Shown here: one piece after another, positions 1 to 12,939 of the stretch
How the letters are laid out: each line of letters starts with the position of its first letter
Position numbering within the stretch: position 1 is the stretch's first letter
Source of the DNA: Pyrrhoderma lamaoense
Taxonomy: Eukaryota; Basidiomycota; Agaricomycetes; Hymenochaetales; Hymenochaetaceae
Direction of reading: 5' to 3'
Assembly: GCA_002794735.1 (NCBI GenBank)
Contig: NBAZ01000002.1
Coordinates: 806,001-870,000 of the forward strand
DNA length: 64,000 nt
The notes under the pieces: model-generated
Database searches by the model: none
What the model saw: the letters and a program-made list of their open reading frames with translations, nothing else
Told to the model about the DNA's origin: nothing
Position numbers and translations under genes: made by a program

Positions 1-2884
1 GAGCGACGACTCCGTCTTCGAGAGTTGCAGTAGGGTCTGCTAGGATGTCACTGCCAAGGTTGCTCGTAAGACAGATGATAGTATTCTGATAGATCATGTT
101 TTAGAAGTAGTTTTACATATCCGTAAAAGAAATATTGGGTTACCTTGAAATCGACTTTTCTCCCCTGACTATCCGTTACACTGCCTTCGTCAAGAATCTG
201 AAGTAGAATCATAGCAACATCCTAATATTTTATACAAAAAGATCAGTTCATCATCAAGAAGATAGTAAAAAGTGCTTCAGACCTTATGAGCTTTCTCTAG
301 TTCGTCCAATAAGATGACAGCGTATGGTTTGCGTCGGACAGCCTCAGTCAGTTGACCTAATTTTCATGTTATGAGAAACAAGTTGATAGGAAGTTCGGGG
401 AACATGAAAAATTACCTCCTTCTTCAAACCCTACATAACCAGGGGCAGCACCAATGAGTCTCGAGATTGTATGTCGATCGTGATACTACAAGCAACACCA
501 TCAACATTGAGGAATTGTATTTCAACTGACAATCTTATTCATACCTCGGACATATTGATATTGATTCTGTTGTCGAAAGAAGTTAGCTACCAAAACCTTC
601 TTGGCATGTGAGGAATTTTATAAAGACTACTTACAACCCACGCTGCTCGTCATTGAAGAGGAAACCTGCTAACGCTTTGCACAATTCCGTCTAGAACACC
701 TGTCAGGGGAAGCCGCTTTGGGGTAAGAAGAGAGAGTTGATGCTACTGACCTTCCCTACTCCAGTGGGGCCAAGGAAAAGGAAGGAAGCCACAGGCCTAT
801 TTGGTGGTTGAAGACCCGCTCTGGACAAACGAACCGCATCACTTATGGCTTTAACAACATGGTCTTGACCGACAACACGTTGACGAAGACTATCCTCCAT
901 CTGCAATACCCATAAGTATTAATCTCAAAAGAAGTTATTGAGAACTACTTACATGAACAAGTTTCTCCTTTTCTCCCTTTAGTAAGCTCTGAACAGGAAT
1001 ACCTGTTGCTTTTGCTACGACTCTGGCAACATCATCGCTCGTTACTCTATCGTGTAGCATGGGAAGTGGAGCGTCGGGATTTGATTCAGTACTGGAAGCT
1101 GATTCTCTTTCTTGGGGAATCTGCTTCATCAGTTCTGGAATTTCAGCAAATCTTAGCCTTGATGCCTTCTCAAAGTCTCCCTCTCTCTGCGCCACTTCTA
1201 ATTCGTATTTGGCTTGTTCCAAGCGTTGTTTGGCATTTTTAATCCGTTCAATACGAGCTCTTTCTGCTTGCCACACTTCCGTCAATGCAGAGGCTTGCTT
1301 ACGCTTCTCTTCGAGTTGCTGTTCAACGCGTTCGCGCCTTTCAACGGAGAATACGTCGGATTCCTTCTTGAGTGACTCCAATTCAATCTGTAATGTCACA
1401 ATGGAACGATTTAGAGCCTCAAGTTCATCAGGTTTCGATTCTTGAGCAAGTCTGAGAGCGGAGGCTGCTTCGTCAATGAGGTCAATAGCCTTATCTGGTA
1501 AAAACCGATCTGATATGTAGCGTGCCCCGTAAACGGCGGCGGTGACCAACGCAGCGTCGGATATTTCTACTCCATGGTGCACTTCGTAGCGAGGCTTGAT
1601 ACCTCGGAGTATTGAAATAGTAGACTCTACGGTCGGTTCATCAATGGTTACAGGCTGGAAACGACGTTCGAGAGCCGCGTCTTTGCCAATAGTCTTTCGG
1701 TATTCGTCAGCTACAATAACAAAACATGTTAGAAAGTAATCCGTGTGCCGTAGCTTTACTACCTACGAGTTGTTGCGCCGACAAGCTGTAAACCTCGAGC
1801 AAGGGCAGGCTTTATCATTTGACCAGCGTCAATGCTACCTTCTGCCTTCCCAAGTTGGAATAAAGTATCTATATGAAGCTGAATTTAGAGATCTGATTGG
1901 ACATTGTTAAAGAGATTTACGTACGGAGTTCGTCGATGAAGCAGATAACATTTCCAGCCTATTACACACGGAAGTAGATACACATTTATTCGCTGAAATT
2001 GATGGAAAGTAACTTTAAAAGCTTACCTCTTCTTCGATGTCACGAATCAAGGCTTTGAATTTCTCTTCGAATGCCCTCGAATTCCAGAACCTGCCATAAT
2101 AGCTGACAAGTCGAGTGCAAGCACTCGCTTGTCCTGTAGCGACTAAAATAGAGCATCAGAACCATGTGATGAGCTTGGCATGACGGAACCTTAGTCCTTA
2201 CCTCGGGCACTTCTCTGGCAACGATCCTACTTGCTAGTCCCTCCAAAATCGCTGTCTTTCCTACCCCGGGGGACCAATTAACTATATCAGTTATGAATTT
2301 GAGTGACGCCTTCCTTCTTCCCTGAAAAAGAAATAGGGTAGCTTACGACGGGATTAGACTTTGTCCTTCGTGACAGGACTGTTTGACGTCAGTACTAGAT
2401 CACGGGAATTGGTTATGCTTTACTCACTTTGTATTGTCCGTCTTATTTCTTTTTCCAGTCAGTACTATATCTCCGCTTAGACAGTACGTATAGCAGCATA
2501 CCTTCATCTCGGCCAATCACTGGATCAAGTTTCCCTTCTTTTGCGAGTTCCGTGAGGTCAACACTCTACACCAGGTATTTAGTCTTAGAACACTACAGAA
2601 GGAGCATGATAAACACTTACATATTCCTTTAAAGCTTCCCCTTTTTGATGTTGCGGTTTGAGGCCAGCAAACCCTGGGAATCCCCCACCTGCACCTCCTC
2701 CCGGACCCTGTGCATAGCGACGTAAAACTTGTACCGCATTTTTTGAAACTGGGACTGCAAGCGGACTTAGTACGCGAGGAGTCCGTCTAACAAGTGATAA
2801 TGAACTCAGAGACCGAGACGGTGCTCGTAATTGTACAGGATAGATTCTCTGAGGTCGGAGTTGGGGTAACCTAGTTGAAAACAT
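1..2884 (-). CDS. HSP78: Mitochondrial Hsp78/ClpB AAA+ disaggregase (3' part lies outside the window)
   Basis: Spliced minus-strand gene. The first exon (2621-2884) encodes an Arg/Ser-rich leader typical of mitochondrial import, then a Gly-rich linker. Further exons give the first AAA domain: [20 protein letters not shown], a Walker A region near 2264-2285, a Walker B-type ICFIDELHTL, and GATTRDEYRK. A coiled-coil middle domain (935-1582) and the start of the second AAA domain follow, with [11 protein letters not shown] and Walker [10 protein letters not shown] (703-906). Lacking the Clp N-domain and starting with a leader fits Hsp78 rather than cytosolic Hsp104. The family rescues aggregated matrix proteins together with mitochondrial Hsp70. 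The first Walker A is out of frame by one base: GPPG and VGKT lie in different frames across a run of four C (plus strand, 2264-2267). One more base gives the normal motif, so I suspect a sequence error. The C-terminus lies left of position 1. Confidence 0.93.
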
Positions 2885-3211
2885 GAATATTCATAAAAAG
2901 TCTGAGGAAATAGAAGCACGGACTAGGTATGAGATCACTCTGATGCTTATATATCCAATACATTCTGTAATCGAAAGTTCTCGGTGCTTATGGCTTGTAC
3001 TGAATTGATCGTCGATCATCTGCTAATCTCACCTCTACCCCAAATTGGGGAATCTCAATACGTCAGGAGTTTAGGACAACTCGTCCAAACTAGCCACAGC
3101 TGTTTACCTCCAACTCCCTTCTCATTACATGTTCATTTCCGCCTCTTAGGTATAACGATACTTACAAACAAAGGAGATTAACATTCTCCGTTCATTAATA
3201 CCCCACCTGCA
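2885..3211. promoter_or_regulatory. Divergent promoter of Hsp78 and the Osh1-type gene, with heat-shock-element-like sites
   Basis: This 327-bp spacer separates two divergent start codons. It contains two GAAnnTTC inverted pairs, GAATATTC at 2885-2892 directly before the Hsp78 ATG and GAAAGTTC at 2973-2980. The second is preceded by TTC in a gapped arrangement, TTC-n7-GAA-n2-TTC, on a 5-bp grid. This resembles gap-type heat shock elements and would suit an Hsp78 gene. Short motifs like this also occur by chance, so the regulatory role is inferred. Confidence 0.35.
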
Positions 3212-6200
3212 ATGTCGGAAGCTTCATCATCAAGTAAGTCCTGTACTTTGCTTTCGTGGCGGTTGCCTACTCACTCGTATGCACCTAGAACTCCCGGAAC
3301 CTCTATATCAGGTCAAACTATTGGCTGCTCTTAGGAATGGTCAGTAAAAGTTATGCATATATCTCGCTTCTTAAGGAGAAGGTCTCATAAATCTGCAGGC
3401 GATGTTGCACTCATCACTCAATTACTTACCGAGATCGGGAAAAACAAGCGGAAGAGCTCGGACTCTACAAGTTCTGATGATCCAGACCTCGGGGCTGCAG
3501 CGCTCCATCTGTCCATAAGATGTGCATCAGGTAGGAACATCAAGCTAAAAATCTATAGAGATATTATATCTGACTAACGTACTATCCCAAGTCGAGACTG
3601 TGGCATTATTGCTATCTCATCGTTCTATTTCTCCAAACACTGTATACCCCGTGGTTCTGGAACTACACCATTACATCTTGCTGCCTCGATAGGTCGTGCA
3701 GATGTTGTCAATCTTCTACTGGAACAAGAAGGAATCGATGATACCCTCCGAGATGCTCATGGAAGGACCTGCAAGGACGTGGCTAGAGGGAAAGAAGTGC
3801 AAAAGGTTCTTCATGGTGTGTTACACTTATATATCTCACCATTCACATCTCACTAACTGATATATTGAAGACTCAAAGACTTTGTTAACCGCATCCTTCC
3901 GTTCTCTGTTGCACCACTACATTGCATCACCTCTTAACCAGGGACCTCCACAAGCGTTACTTGATCTTCTGAATTCCCCTCGTATTCGTCTTGTTGACCT
4001 GTCTTATCTCGACCCTACTACCGGTCGCTCCCTGTTACACGAAGCCGCAAGAAGGAAGGATCTCACCCTTATCAACTTGAGCATCAAGGCTGGCGCCGAT
4101 GTATTTGTTCGAGACAGGCGTGGAAAGGCGGTAGGCGAGAATGGCACTGGTGCTAAGGATGATAAAGTAAGAGTGTTTCTACGGCAATGTGAGTGACTAT
4201 ATTATTAAACTTGTCTTGAATATATCTGACTCTAATTATAGTCACCAACCAAGATACTAGTCTATTAGGACCACCTGGTTCAGACAGCGATCCTCCTGCG
4301 TTGAAAGGGTACCTCAGCAAATACACTAATGTTGCAAAAGGCTACAACACTCGTTGGTTTGTGTTAAAGAATGGCGTCCTATCTTGTTAGTCTTTTCTTA
4401 GTCATGGCTATGCGCATATACTAAAGGTGTGTACGTTATAGATTACCGACATCAGGATGATGAGCATGTCGCATCCCGAGGCTCTATCGCAATGAAATCA
4501 GCTGAGCTTGTAGGTAACACGTCCGGAGATAAATTACGATTCGAGATACGTTCAACCCCCGGGCGTGGTCAGCAACGGTGGTATATCAAAGGTAGCCATA
4601 CTATTGAAGTTGGGCGATGGATTCAAGCAATATCTCGTAGCATCGAGCTTGCTCGCCGAGACGGGTCTCAGAATGATAGTTCTGGGGTGAAAATCAAAGC
4701 TTGAGAAGTTACAATGCTTCAGTATTTAGACCTTCCTTCTCGTCTCGTACTGTTGGAAAGGATACATCATCATCGATACACGATACCCTAGATGCGTCAG
4801 GAGGTTCTGAGGAAGACGAAGCCAGAGATAATCTAGGGAGCCTTAATAAGGACGACGTGCATGCCACCGCACCTGGCTCATCATCTGAGTCCTTAACCGA
4901 ACGTAGACCCCCCCACGATACGAATTTCGAGCTCCATGGGAACTCGACTTCTGCTCAGGCAGAACTCAGCTCGCAATTGACAAATTCGTTTAATCTACCG
5001 AATAGTACATCCAAAGAACTACAAGAAGTGTACTCAGCGATTGTAGAGTCGGTAGCTACTACAGCTCGTATGGTAAATGAACTTGTACGAATGAGTGCGG
5101 AGAGGGAAGAGTGGTGGAGGGAGCGTCTTTTGCAAGAACGCCAACGAGGTGCTTTGTGGGAAGAGAGTCTCCAGGTAGTAGTTAAAGAGGGTGAGGCACT
5201 CGAGCAAGAGCTAAAAAATCGTGCAAGAACAGTAAACAAGAGAAGCAGTAGAATCCCCCTTGAAGCCCGAAACGTTCGTCTTCTGACTTGGGAAGGTCAA
5301 CTATAAGGATGCATGGCGACCTCCAATCGGGCATGATGTCTCCCCCTCTATTCAAGCTTGATCAGCCTACACCGAAACCCGATGAATACTTCGTCGAGGG
5401 TAAGGCTGAACCTGGATCATTGACGCATAAAGAGGGAGACTTGAGGGAACCCCGGCCGTCCGTTACAATTCAAGATACAGAAAGTTTGGTTGATACTGAT
5501 GAAGAAGACGAATTCTTTGATGCGATCGATTCGAATGCGTTGCCCAATGTTGTTGTACCAAATGCACTTGTCAAATCTCCAGAAATAGATATAGAGACTT
5601 CCACTGCTCAGTATGAAGCGTATCGTTTCCTCAGAGACCGCCTACCAATAGAGAAGGATACACGCCCGCCTACTAGTTTGTGGAGTGTACTGAAACACAG
5701 CATCGGAAAGGACCTTACGAAAATCAGTTTCCCAGTATTTTTCAACGAACCCACAAGTATGCTTCAAAGGATGGTGAGTATCCCTAACGCTTTTATTCAC
5801 TCTTGTATACTTATCATACATATAGGCAGAGGATATGGAGTTCTCAGAGTGCCGTACGTCCCCTTAATCGCTATTCTCAGTTAATAAAGTGACTAACTGT
5901 ATAATTGGTAGTTGATGCTGCTTCTACTGAACCTGATCCACATAAACGCATTGCATTTGTTGCTGCATTTGGGATGTCAAACTATTCAAGTACGATTGGT
6001 AGAATCGCAAAGCCCTTTAACCCTATGCTAGTATGTCTATCTTAATTTTGATTTCTACTATCTATTGACTTTTCCTGAACAGAGCGAGACTTTCGAATAT
6101 GTCCGCCTCGATAAGAAATATCGTTATGTATCTGAGCAGGTCAGCCATCATCCGCCTGTCTCGGCTTGCTGGGCTGAGTCCCCCTTTTGGCATTATTTCG

Positions 6201-7229
6201 GAGAGGTAGATGCTCAAAATAAGTTTATGGGAAAATCGTTCGAAATCAGACCCACTGGTGTTGCTCATGCCGAACTTATCATTCCAGAGGAATATGCTAG
6301 TCCAAAGTTCAAAGCTAGTTATCCAAAAGCAACCGAAAAAGCAAAAATTTTAGGGGAAGCCGGAAAGGGGAAGGTTATTGAACATTATAGTTGGAAGAAA
6401 GTGACGACAAATGTATCAGGGTTCATTCTAGGATCTCCGACCATTGATCACTATGGAGATATGATTGTAAGTCACTTAGATAAGAGATTCTACTTCATCA
6501 TTCTAGCAGGATCTTGACCTTATTATATAACTTCAGGTTGTGAATCATCGAACCGGAGATACCTGTGTCCTAACATTTAAGCCTCGAGGTTGGAGGGGCA
6601 AGGACGCATACGAGATTTTCGGGCGTGTTATGGATGCGGACGGAAATGTTACTTATGAGATTGCGGGAAGGTGGAATAGTCAACTTGTTGCTCGGGCGAT
6701 CGGCACAGGCACGGGTGTCCTCCACCCAGATGTATCTGTCCACTCATCATCTCGCCCTGGTTCAACAGAACTAGAGCGTTCTCAATCTACGTTTGAACGC
6801 GAGTTTGTTCTTCTATGGCGAAACACGCAAAAGCCTGCTGCACCGTTCAATTTAACTCCGTTTGCGATTACTTTAAATGCTCTTCCAGAAGATAAGCTAC
6901 TAGCTCGTGCTTTGTGTCCGACGGACTGCCGATTTCGACCAGATCAGAGGGCATTCGAGTTGGGCAAGTACGAACGTGCCAATGAGTTGAAGCAGAAGCA
7001 GGAAGAAAAACAACGTGCGACAAGAAAGGCTCGTGAGGAGGGAACGATCCCTCCACATAAGCCAAAGTGGTTCGAGGCACGAATTGAAGCTGATACGGGT
7101 GAAAGGGTCTGGGAACCTTACAGATCGGAAGAGGGTGAGGTAGCTTATTGGACCGAGAGGGAGAAGGTGTGGAAAGGCGAGCATTCATGGATAGATGTCG
7201 AGAATATATTTATTGAAGATGAACCGTAA
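3212..7229 (+). CDS. Oxysterol-binding protein homologue, Osh1 type (ankyrin, PH, FFAT, ORD)
   Basis: Multi-exon gene with ATG at 3212 (first exon 3212-3233, second from 3289). In order it encodes ankyrin repeats (TTPLHLAASIGRADVVNLLL near 3665-3720, then GRSLLHEAARR near 4025), a PH domain (GYLSKYTNVAKGYNTRWFVL near 4305), a long Ser-rich and coiled-coil linker, a FFAT-like motif EFFDAID preceded by acidic residues (near 5510), and the ORD. The ORD has the family fingerprint EQVSHHPP (near 6140). These proteins move sterol and PI4P at ER contact sites; ankyrin, PH, FFAT and ORD together define the Osh1/Osh2 class, where FFAT binds ER VAP proteins. The frame breaks at short runs C4 3647-3650, G4 4684-4687 and C3 5266-5268. 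Each is restored by one base, and the ORD exons (6065-6517, 6540-7229) are intact, so I expect a working gene of about 1,100 residues. Confidence 0.93.
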
Positions 7230-9140
7230 GCTTTTAAGACTCTTACTGGAATCATATGCATGAATACATGGGTATTGAATATCAAATGTTTATGGGTATT
7301 GTGGTATGTCTCTTGAAGGAGGAACTTTTTTTTTTCGGGCTTCGGAGTATTATTGTTATTATTACTTCCTCTTTTTTGGGTGCTTATGTATCAGCTATCT
7401 TGTTTGGTTTAACCCCTTTGATTTTTCCCTTTCATATACTGCATCAAGCCTGGAAGCTCTTTAATGTAGAATGCATGATGTATGACAGCAATTAGTGTAT
7501 GTATATGTTACTTCCCCTTTGAAATTAATACATGTATTGCTTAATTGTGCGAGTATACCATTATACCCATGAAGTAGAGTTACTGCTTCTATTTCTGTTA
7601 TCCCGAAATCTCACCACGTAATCAAGAATGCACAGTTAGTCACTCCGAAGAAAGAGGTTTAGTCGAACATTTCACATGATATTGGTAGTTGTACAAGTAG
7701 ATAATCATGATATCTGATATCGTCATCTTCTATATGATAATCGTATCGCAGCTTTCAATTTTGTGAAGTTTGGAAGTTCGCATCCGCGTCAATCGGACTG
7801 TAGATCAACACATCATGGATCTCCTGGACGGAGGTACCTTTCTCTAATTTCTTTTCTCGAAAAGAGATCAGGAAAAGTTAGAAAACATCCATCATTCATC
7901 ATCGTTGACCAGAAAACCAAATTAAGTACGGCGATAAGTATACTAATATTCATCAGTATTATATTGGATTTCTTTGAAACTCTTAATGGAGATGCTAACT
8001 TAATCTGAATGGATGAAATTTATGTGCATGTACGTTTGTGATATGAAGGCATTTGGAGGAACAAAAGGAAAGAAAGGCAAAAAAGAGGTAAAAAAAAAAA
8101 GAAAGGGAGGAAAGTTAAAGTAAAGTTAAGGGCTTGTAAGGAACCGATGCTAAAAGGCACTAGACCAGTACTAGTACCAGCACTGTACCGACTAAGATTT
8201 TTACTCTCCTTCTCTCCCCTGTAGACCTATGAGGTTTGCTGAAACTACTTTTTTGATCCTTAGTGTGATGGTATCAATCCAATAAAAACTATCTGAATAA
8301 AGAGGTAGATCGATGTCTTGGCCGATCCCGACCAAAGCTTTGACACGATGCGCTCTTGCTTGTTTCAAATATTTGCTAAGGCTGCGGGGGTCTCCGGCTT
8401 TCCCAATTGAAAGTCGAACTGTAACTCGTTAAGATGCAGTGATAATTTACAATTATTACACTGATGTTGGCAACCGTATGTAGTATTCGACGCGTTTGGG
8501 AATATTTGATTTCGACCTGTGATGTCCCCTTCCTTCTCTCTACCCGTATACAAGGTGTTTTAGAAGATAAAATGTCTTATGTGCTTATTAAATAATGAAA
8601 TTACCGCGCTTGGCTTATGGATTTACTTGTTGATTGCAAGACGCGAGCGACGGAAGGCAATGTAGAAAAAACCATCCCGCCTCCTTTCATGTAATATAAA
8701 GCTGATAGTCGAGATCGTTGATACTGATATCAATAATGTTCTTGATGTGAAACATCGCTTTGTTCACATTGCATTCCTTTTCTTGCGTAAGTCTACCCGT
8801 GTTTTACTTGGAACTAATCGCCACGCCAGAATTAAAAGGTTCGCGAAGACCGCCCCTTCTACAGCCCTTCCAGTGTAAACGGATGACACAGACACACGGG
8901 TGCAAAACTCTGAGAGTCATTCTTCAGAATACCATAGCACCAAGAATTAAGAACCAACAAGAAGATGGTAAGAAAAATAGTTTAAGCACTGTATAACCGT
9001 ATCAGTAGCACACGCAGAATAAAGAAGTCCTTGATAGAAACCAAACTTCTCATATGGGGAAAGCGGTTTGCTTTCCTTTTTCTTTTCTTTAATTATTCGA
9101 GATCGGGGACTTACGTCCTCGCAACCTTATTAGTGATCAG
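7230..9140. other. Intergenic, no gene seen
   Basis: This is the 3' flank of the Osh1-type gene. It contains T-rich stretches, a purine tract near 8060-8130 (many A and G runs), and no reading frame with coding character or RNA gene that I can recognise. Confidence 0.6.
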
Positions 9141-9869
9141 TACTATGCTAGTGCCCTCTCTCCAATTACGTAAAGGTTTCCCTCTCTCCAATCGACTTCT
9201 GAAGTAGAGTCACTGATAAAAAAAGCTAAATAACTCACAGTAAATAATGATATATTCAAGTCTGTATAATTTTTTCAACCAGAAACTATGAAAATATGAA
9301 AAAAATTAGCATATACTTCGCTTTTTTCACTTATTTTACATAAATTTCTATTATTTGATAATAAGTATTTGAAAATAAGCCTATTTATCGATATATTAAC
9401 ATACTCTACGCTTTTATTACTATTTTTGAAGCTTTTAAAATACTACCTTATCATAACCTTATCTGTCTGAAACTAAAATATAATAAAAAAGTGACAAGAG
9501 TAACATCGTATGATTTTCTTTCCTTTTCTATTTGAACTCCGGTTAAAATTAGATTTTCATGCTACCATTCGTGTATTTTTTCATTAGTATTAGATCCATG
9601 TCAATCTTGACTAAGCTGACTCAGCAGCTGAATAATAGTCCGGCAACAATGTAGTATTGTGACATCTTGTGACAAAAAATGGAGAGAGGGGACTCACATA
9701 TAATTCATGAATTAATCATTATTCTCATATTTATTATTTACTTTTTTTTACATGGCATATCTACTTAGTATTGAATCACATTCACAAATTTCTTGGAGTA
9801 GCCCGGATACATATGTGGCGAGTAAATGGTATTATATGGTAAAAGTGGAGAGAGGGCACTAGCATAGTA
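9141..9869. mobile_element. Non-autonomous TIR element (MITE-like), 725 bp, TA-flanked
   Basis: A perfect inverted pair bounds this AT-rich segment. The left end is TA plus CTATGCTAGTGCCCTCTCTC and CA (9141-9164), and the right end is its exact reverse complement (9846-9869). The outermost TA on both sides fits a TA target duplication, as made by Tc1/mariner-type transposition. The core sequence CCCTCTCTCC recurs just inside the left end (near 9179) and, inverted, inside the right half (near 9678), like subterminal binding repeats. No transposase frame is present. The limits come from the inverted repeat alone; the superfamily assignment is inference. Confidence 0.6.
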
Positions 9870-10188
9870 TCTGACCTTTCTATTTCTAGGTTCTTATATC
9901 CATTTTTGACAAATATCTTTTTAGTATGTACTAGATAATTTGATGATGATGAGGGAGAGGGCAATTTGTGCCGGAGTTTCAGGAAAGTGTTTTCCATATT
10001 GGAAAGATTCATCGGCATGCTAGATGTGTGCTAAGATGCACCTACGCCCTTCCTCTAACACTCTCCCTCTGATAATGACTAGTATTTAAGATGTGAAAGG
10101 GCGCATATACCTTCGCCTAAACAGCCCCTTCCGTCCTCACATCAAATACCTCTTTTTCTCCTCCATCACCCAAACCAAAGAGAAAAAG
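9870..10188. other. Upstream region of the first DUF1365 gene
   Basis: AT-rich flank of the TIR element, then a C/T-rich leader (10125-10185) directly before the ATG. The motif GGAGAGGGCA at about 9955 resembles the core of the adjacent element's terminus. No gene is visible. Confidence 0.45.
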
Positions 10189-12116
10189 ATGGCTTTGACT
10201 CTACCTCCTGGGTACATCATGCATAATGATGTTCGGCATGCTCGTTTCCTTCCCGTTCAATCAAAGCATGCTTTCAAATACAATACTCTCGCTGTTCTAG
10301 TCTCAATCTCAGCACTCGAATCACATGAACTTGATATCGGAGCAGGGAGACTCTTCGGATACGCTCCAGCTGGCTCGACTTTTTCATGGGCACGTATCAC
10401 TGGTATCAGACCGGAGGCTTACTTACATGACTACTCCGGTCCTAGATCAGATACTAAGGGTCAAGGTGAACAAAGCATAGTCCCGCGGTCCTCTGATACC
10501 CGTGGTAATGGCCGTACTCTACGCGAAAAACTTGAAGACGTGCTTGAAAGATTCGGTTATGATTCTTCAATCTTTGAAGATGCTTGGATGCAGACTATGC
10601 CTCGGTATATGGGTATTGAATTCAACCAACTTACCATCTACTACTGTTATAAAAAGGGTGACAGTCAGCTCTGGGTCGTCATTTTAGAGGTATTATTTTA
10701 TCTCGTGTATTCTAGATCTTGACATCTGCTAATTCTGGATATTGAATCTTAGGTACACAATGCTCTCAACGAGAGGCATGTTTATGTCCTTAAGACTGGA
10801 TCTGAACATGAAGACGCAAAAATTCCTGCTCGCTATGATCACTCCTGGACGTTCCCTTGTCAATTTCATCTCTCTCCTTTCAATGATCGTTTAGGTTTCT
10901 ACTGTTGTTCTATCATCGCGCCGCCACACCCTCCTGCGGGCTCCACAGCGTTTTTCTCTCCTCCCTACTTACCTGAACAGATCCCGTCTCACGTCTACCC
11001 GCTATCCGTTTCAACCTATATACCTCAAGGGCTCCGGACTCAGCCACTGAAACGGAACCTTCATCTCCCGAAACTCTTGCACGCCAGCTCAAGCTTACAG
11101 CCACACTCAGACCCATCTCAATGCATCCTCTCGTTACTCCTCATGTTCTTCGCATTCTCGCGATTGAACCTTTTGCCCTGGGCTTGACATTCCTTCGTAT
11201 TGGATATCAAGCTATGATGTTACATTATAAGCGCCGTCTTGATACATTTGTCAGACCCGAACCTCGGGCGATCAACGCAGACATGGAAAAGGCCTTCGAG
11301 ACCGGGTTGATTAAAGGAAACAACGTTCAAAGGGGTAAAGATGGTGAACTCGGGACTGGGGGTGGGGTCCAATGGCAAGGCGAAAGCTCACTAGAGAACT
11401 ATGCACGACTTACTATCGAAAGATTCCTCGATGCCCGCGCGCAAGATCTGAATCTTCGGGTCCACCTTATTTCGGCCAATCCGGCTTATCCGAGTCGATC
11501 CTTCCCTTCTCGTCGTCTTCAGGAACCTAAATATAAGAGTGGCAGCGACGAAGCCGATCTGACGATAGCTTATCGGTCTGCGAGCACGTTTATGTATATA
11601 CTATCAAGTCCTTCCGGGATGCATGCGTTATTATTGGCTCGGGATGCTGAACATGGTTTAGCAGTCTCAGATGATTTCCTTTTTCTCAAAGTATTCTCTT
11701 CGGACGCAGTGAGCACCACACCATCTTCGCTTCAGAAACTCCTTCAGAGGATGCGCTGCGCACCAGTTCCTCGTTCCCTTATACCCGACTCAACATCTAC
11801 ATCAATTAGCAAAACTTCGATCTTGTTAAGTGTTCCAGAGGTCCATCCACTTGATGCTTTCCCAGCCTCATTCATGGCGAATTTAATGACTCTATTCGTT
11901 TTGTTTTCGCAATACATTTTGGATTGCCTTGGGAGATGGTGGTGTACCTTATCGATGACGCGATTTGTTCCGGGCGATAATCCATGGGATACATGGGGAC
12001 GTGCTGAGAACGCTTGGGCGAAAAGGTCCGAGTGTGGTCAGATGTTTGGTCCTGGTGAAGGCTTTGGTGCATCTAGGTATGAGGTCGACTGGACGGGAAG
12101 TGTTTATCGGCCTTGA
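10189..12116 (+). CDS. DUF1365 family protein, tandem copy 1
   Basis: Two exons: 10189-10689, intron 10690-10752, then 10753-12116. The ATG at 10189 follows a pyrimidine-rich leader and starts the conserved opening NDVRHARFLPVQSKHAFKY. The family marks follow: LFGYAPAGS, EDAWMQTMPRYMGIEFNQLT, YYCYKKGD, then NERHVYVLKTG and FHLSPFNDRLGFY after the intron. A later conserved block is LHYKRRLDTFVRPEPR. DUF1365 proteins have no settled biochemical role; bacterial members often sit beside lipid-modifying enzymes, and no such neighbour exists here. The frame shifts once at a run of three C (10998-11000); with one more base, YPAIRFNLYTS matches the second copy (FPAIRIQMYTS). The gene is probably functional. 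It is tandem with a diverged paralogue 0.8 kb downstream. Confidence 0.85.
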
Positions 12117-12939
12117 ATGCGTATCTGTCAGCTTTGCTTTGGTTCAGATTTCGTTTTTTATGCATTCATTGAAATTTTTATACTTTATATAATAACATAT
12201 GAGTAGACTTTATTCCCTTTTGTGTAGCGCTGAGCTTGTCTCTCGTCCTCTATCGTCTTTCACCTTTGGGTTGCTTTTTCTTTCCTTTTTTCATGTTTCT
12301 TGATTCCATACTAGTTCCCCTTCCCTTCTTTCTTTATCCCCCCCCCTTCCTTCTTTGGCTGGATTGATGAAGAACATTTAGAATCAAAATAGTTGAAATG
12401 TGTATTGTAAAAGTGTTGTAGGAATAGTTATCCATTTTTTTCCATCTTCTCTTTTTTTCAAATAGACGCCTTGTATCGTTGAGTATTGATCTGCATAACC
12501 TTCGAAATCCGTTCTACAGATAACGTTGATCATCATATCCGTATAGAACTGGATAGTAACCAACACGAAAGTCGCTGAGAATCAGAGATTTATATCAGAT
12601 ACCGATCTCAACTAATAAGCTCAGATTTGGAAGGGCCGAATAAGACAGATCGGCGGGTGACTTCATAACCCATGCTTACAACTGTCAACGTCCACCAATA
12701 ACGAATAATGCTGTCTTCTCAGACATCCTCAGGTCACACTCAAATCAGTGAACTCAGAAGCAACACCATTATGGGAGATGTCGAGGCTTAATCTAATTTA
12801 GGGAGCCATGTGAACAATCAGCATAGAAACCACAAAACATCACGGCCATCAAGCAACTTCTCTTTTTTTCAACTTTTTACTCCAACGCAGGCTATCACCC
12901 TCTGTTCCTTCCGTTGGAACTCTTATACTTATCCTAAAT
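12117..12939. other. Spacer between the DUF1365 copies
   Basis: T-rich 3' flank of copy 1 and upstream region of copy 2. It has poly-C and poly-T runs near 12320-12350. No RNA gene or coding frame is recognised. Confidence 0.5.

Noticed and set aside
7256..7495. Hydrophobic 79-residue frame after the Osh1-type gene
   Set aside because: Begins right after the stop codon in T-rich DNA, so it is probably 3' UTR composition and not a membrane protein.
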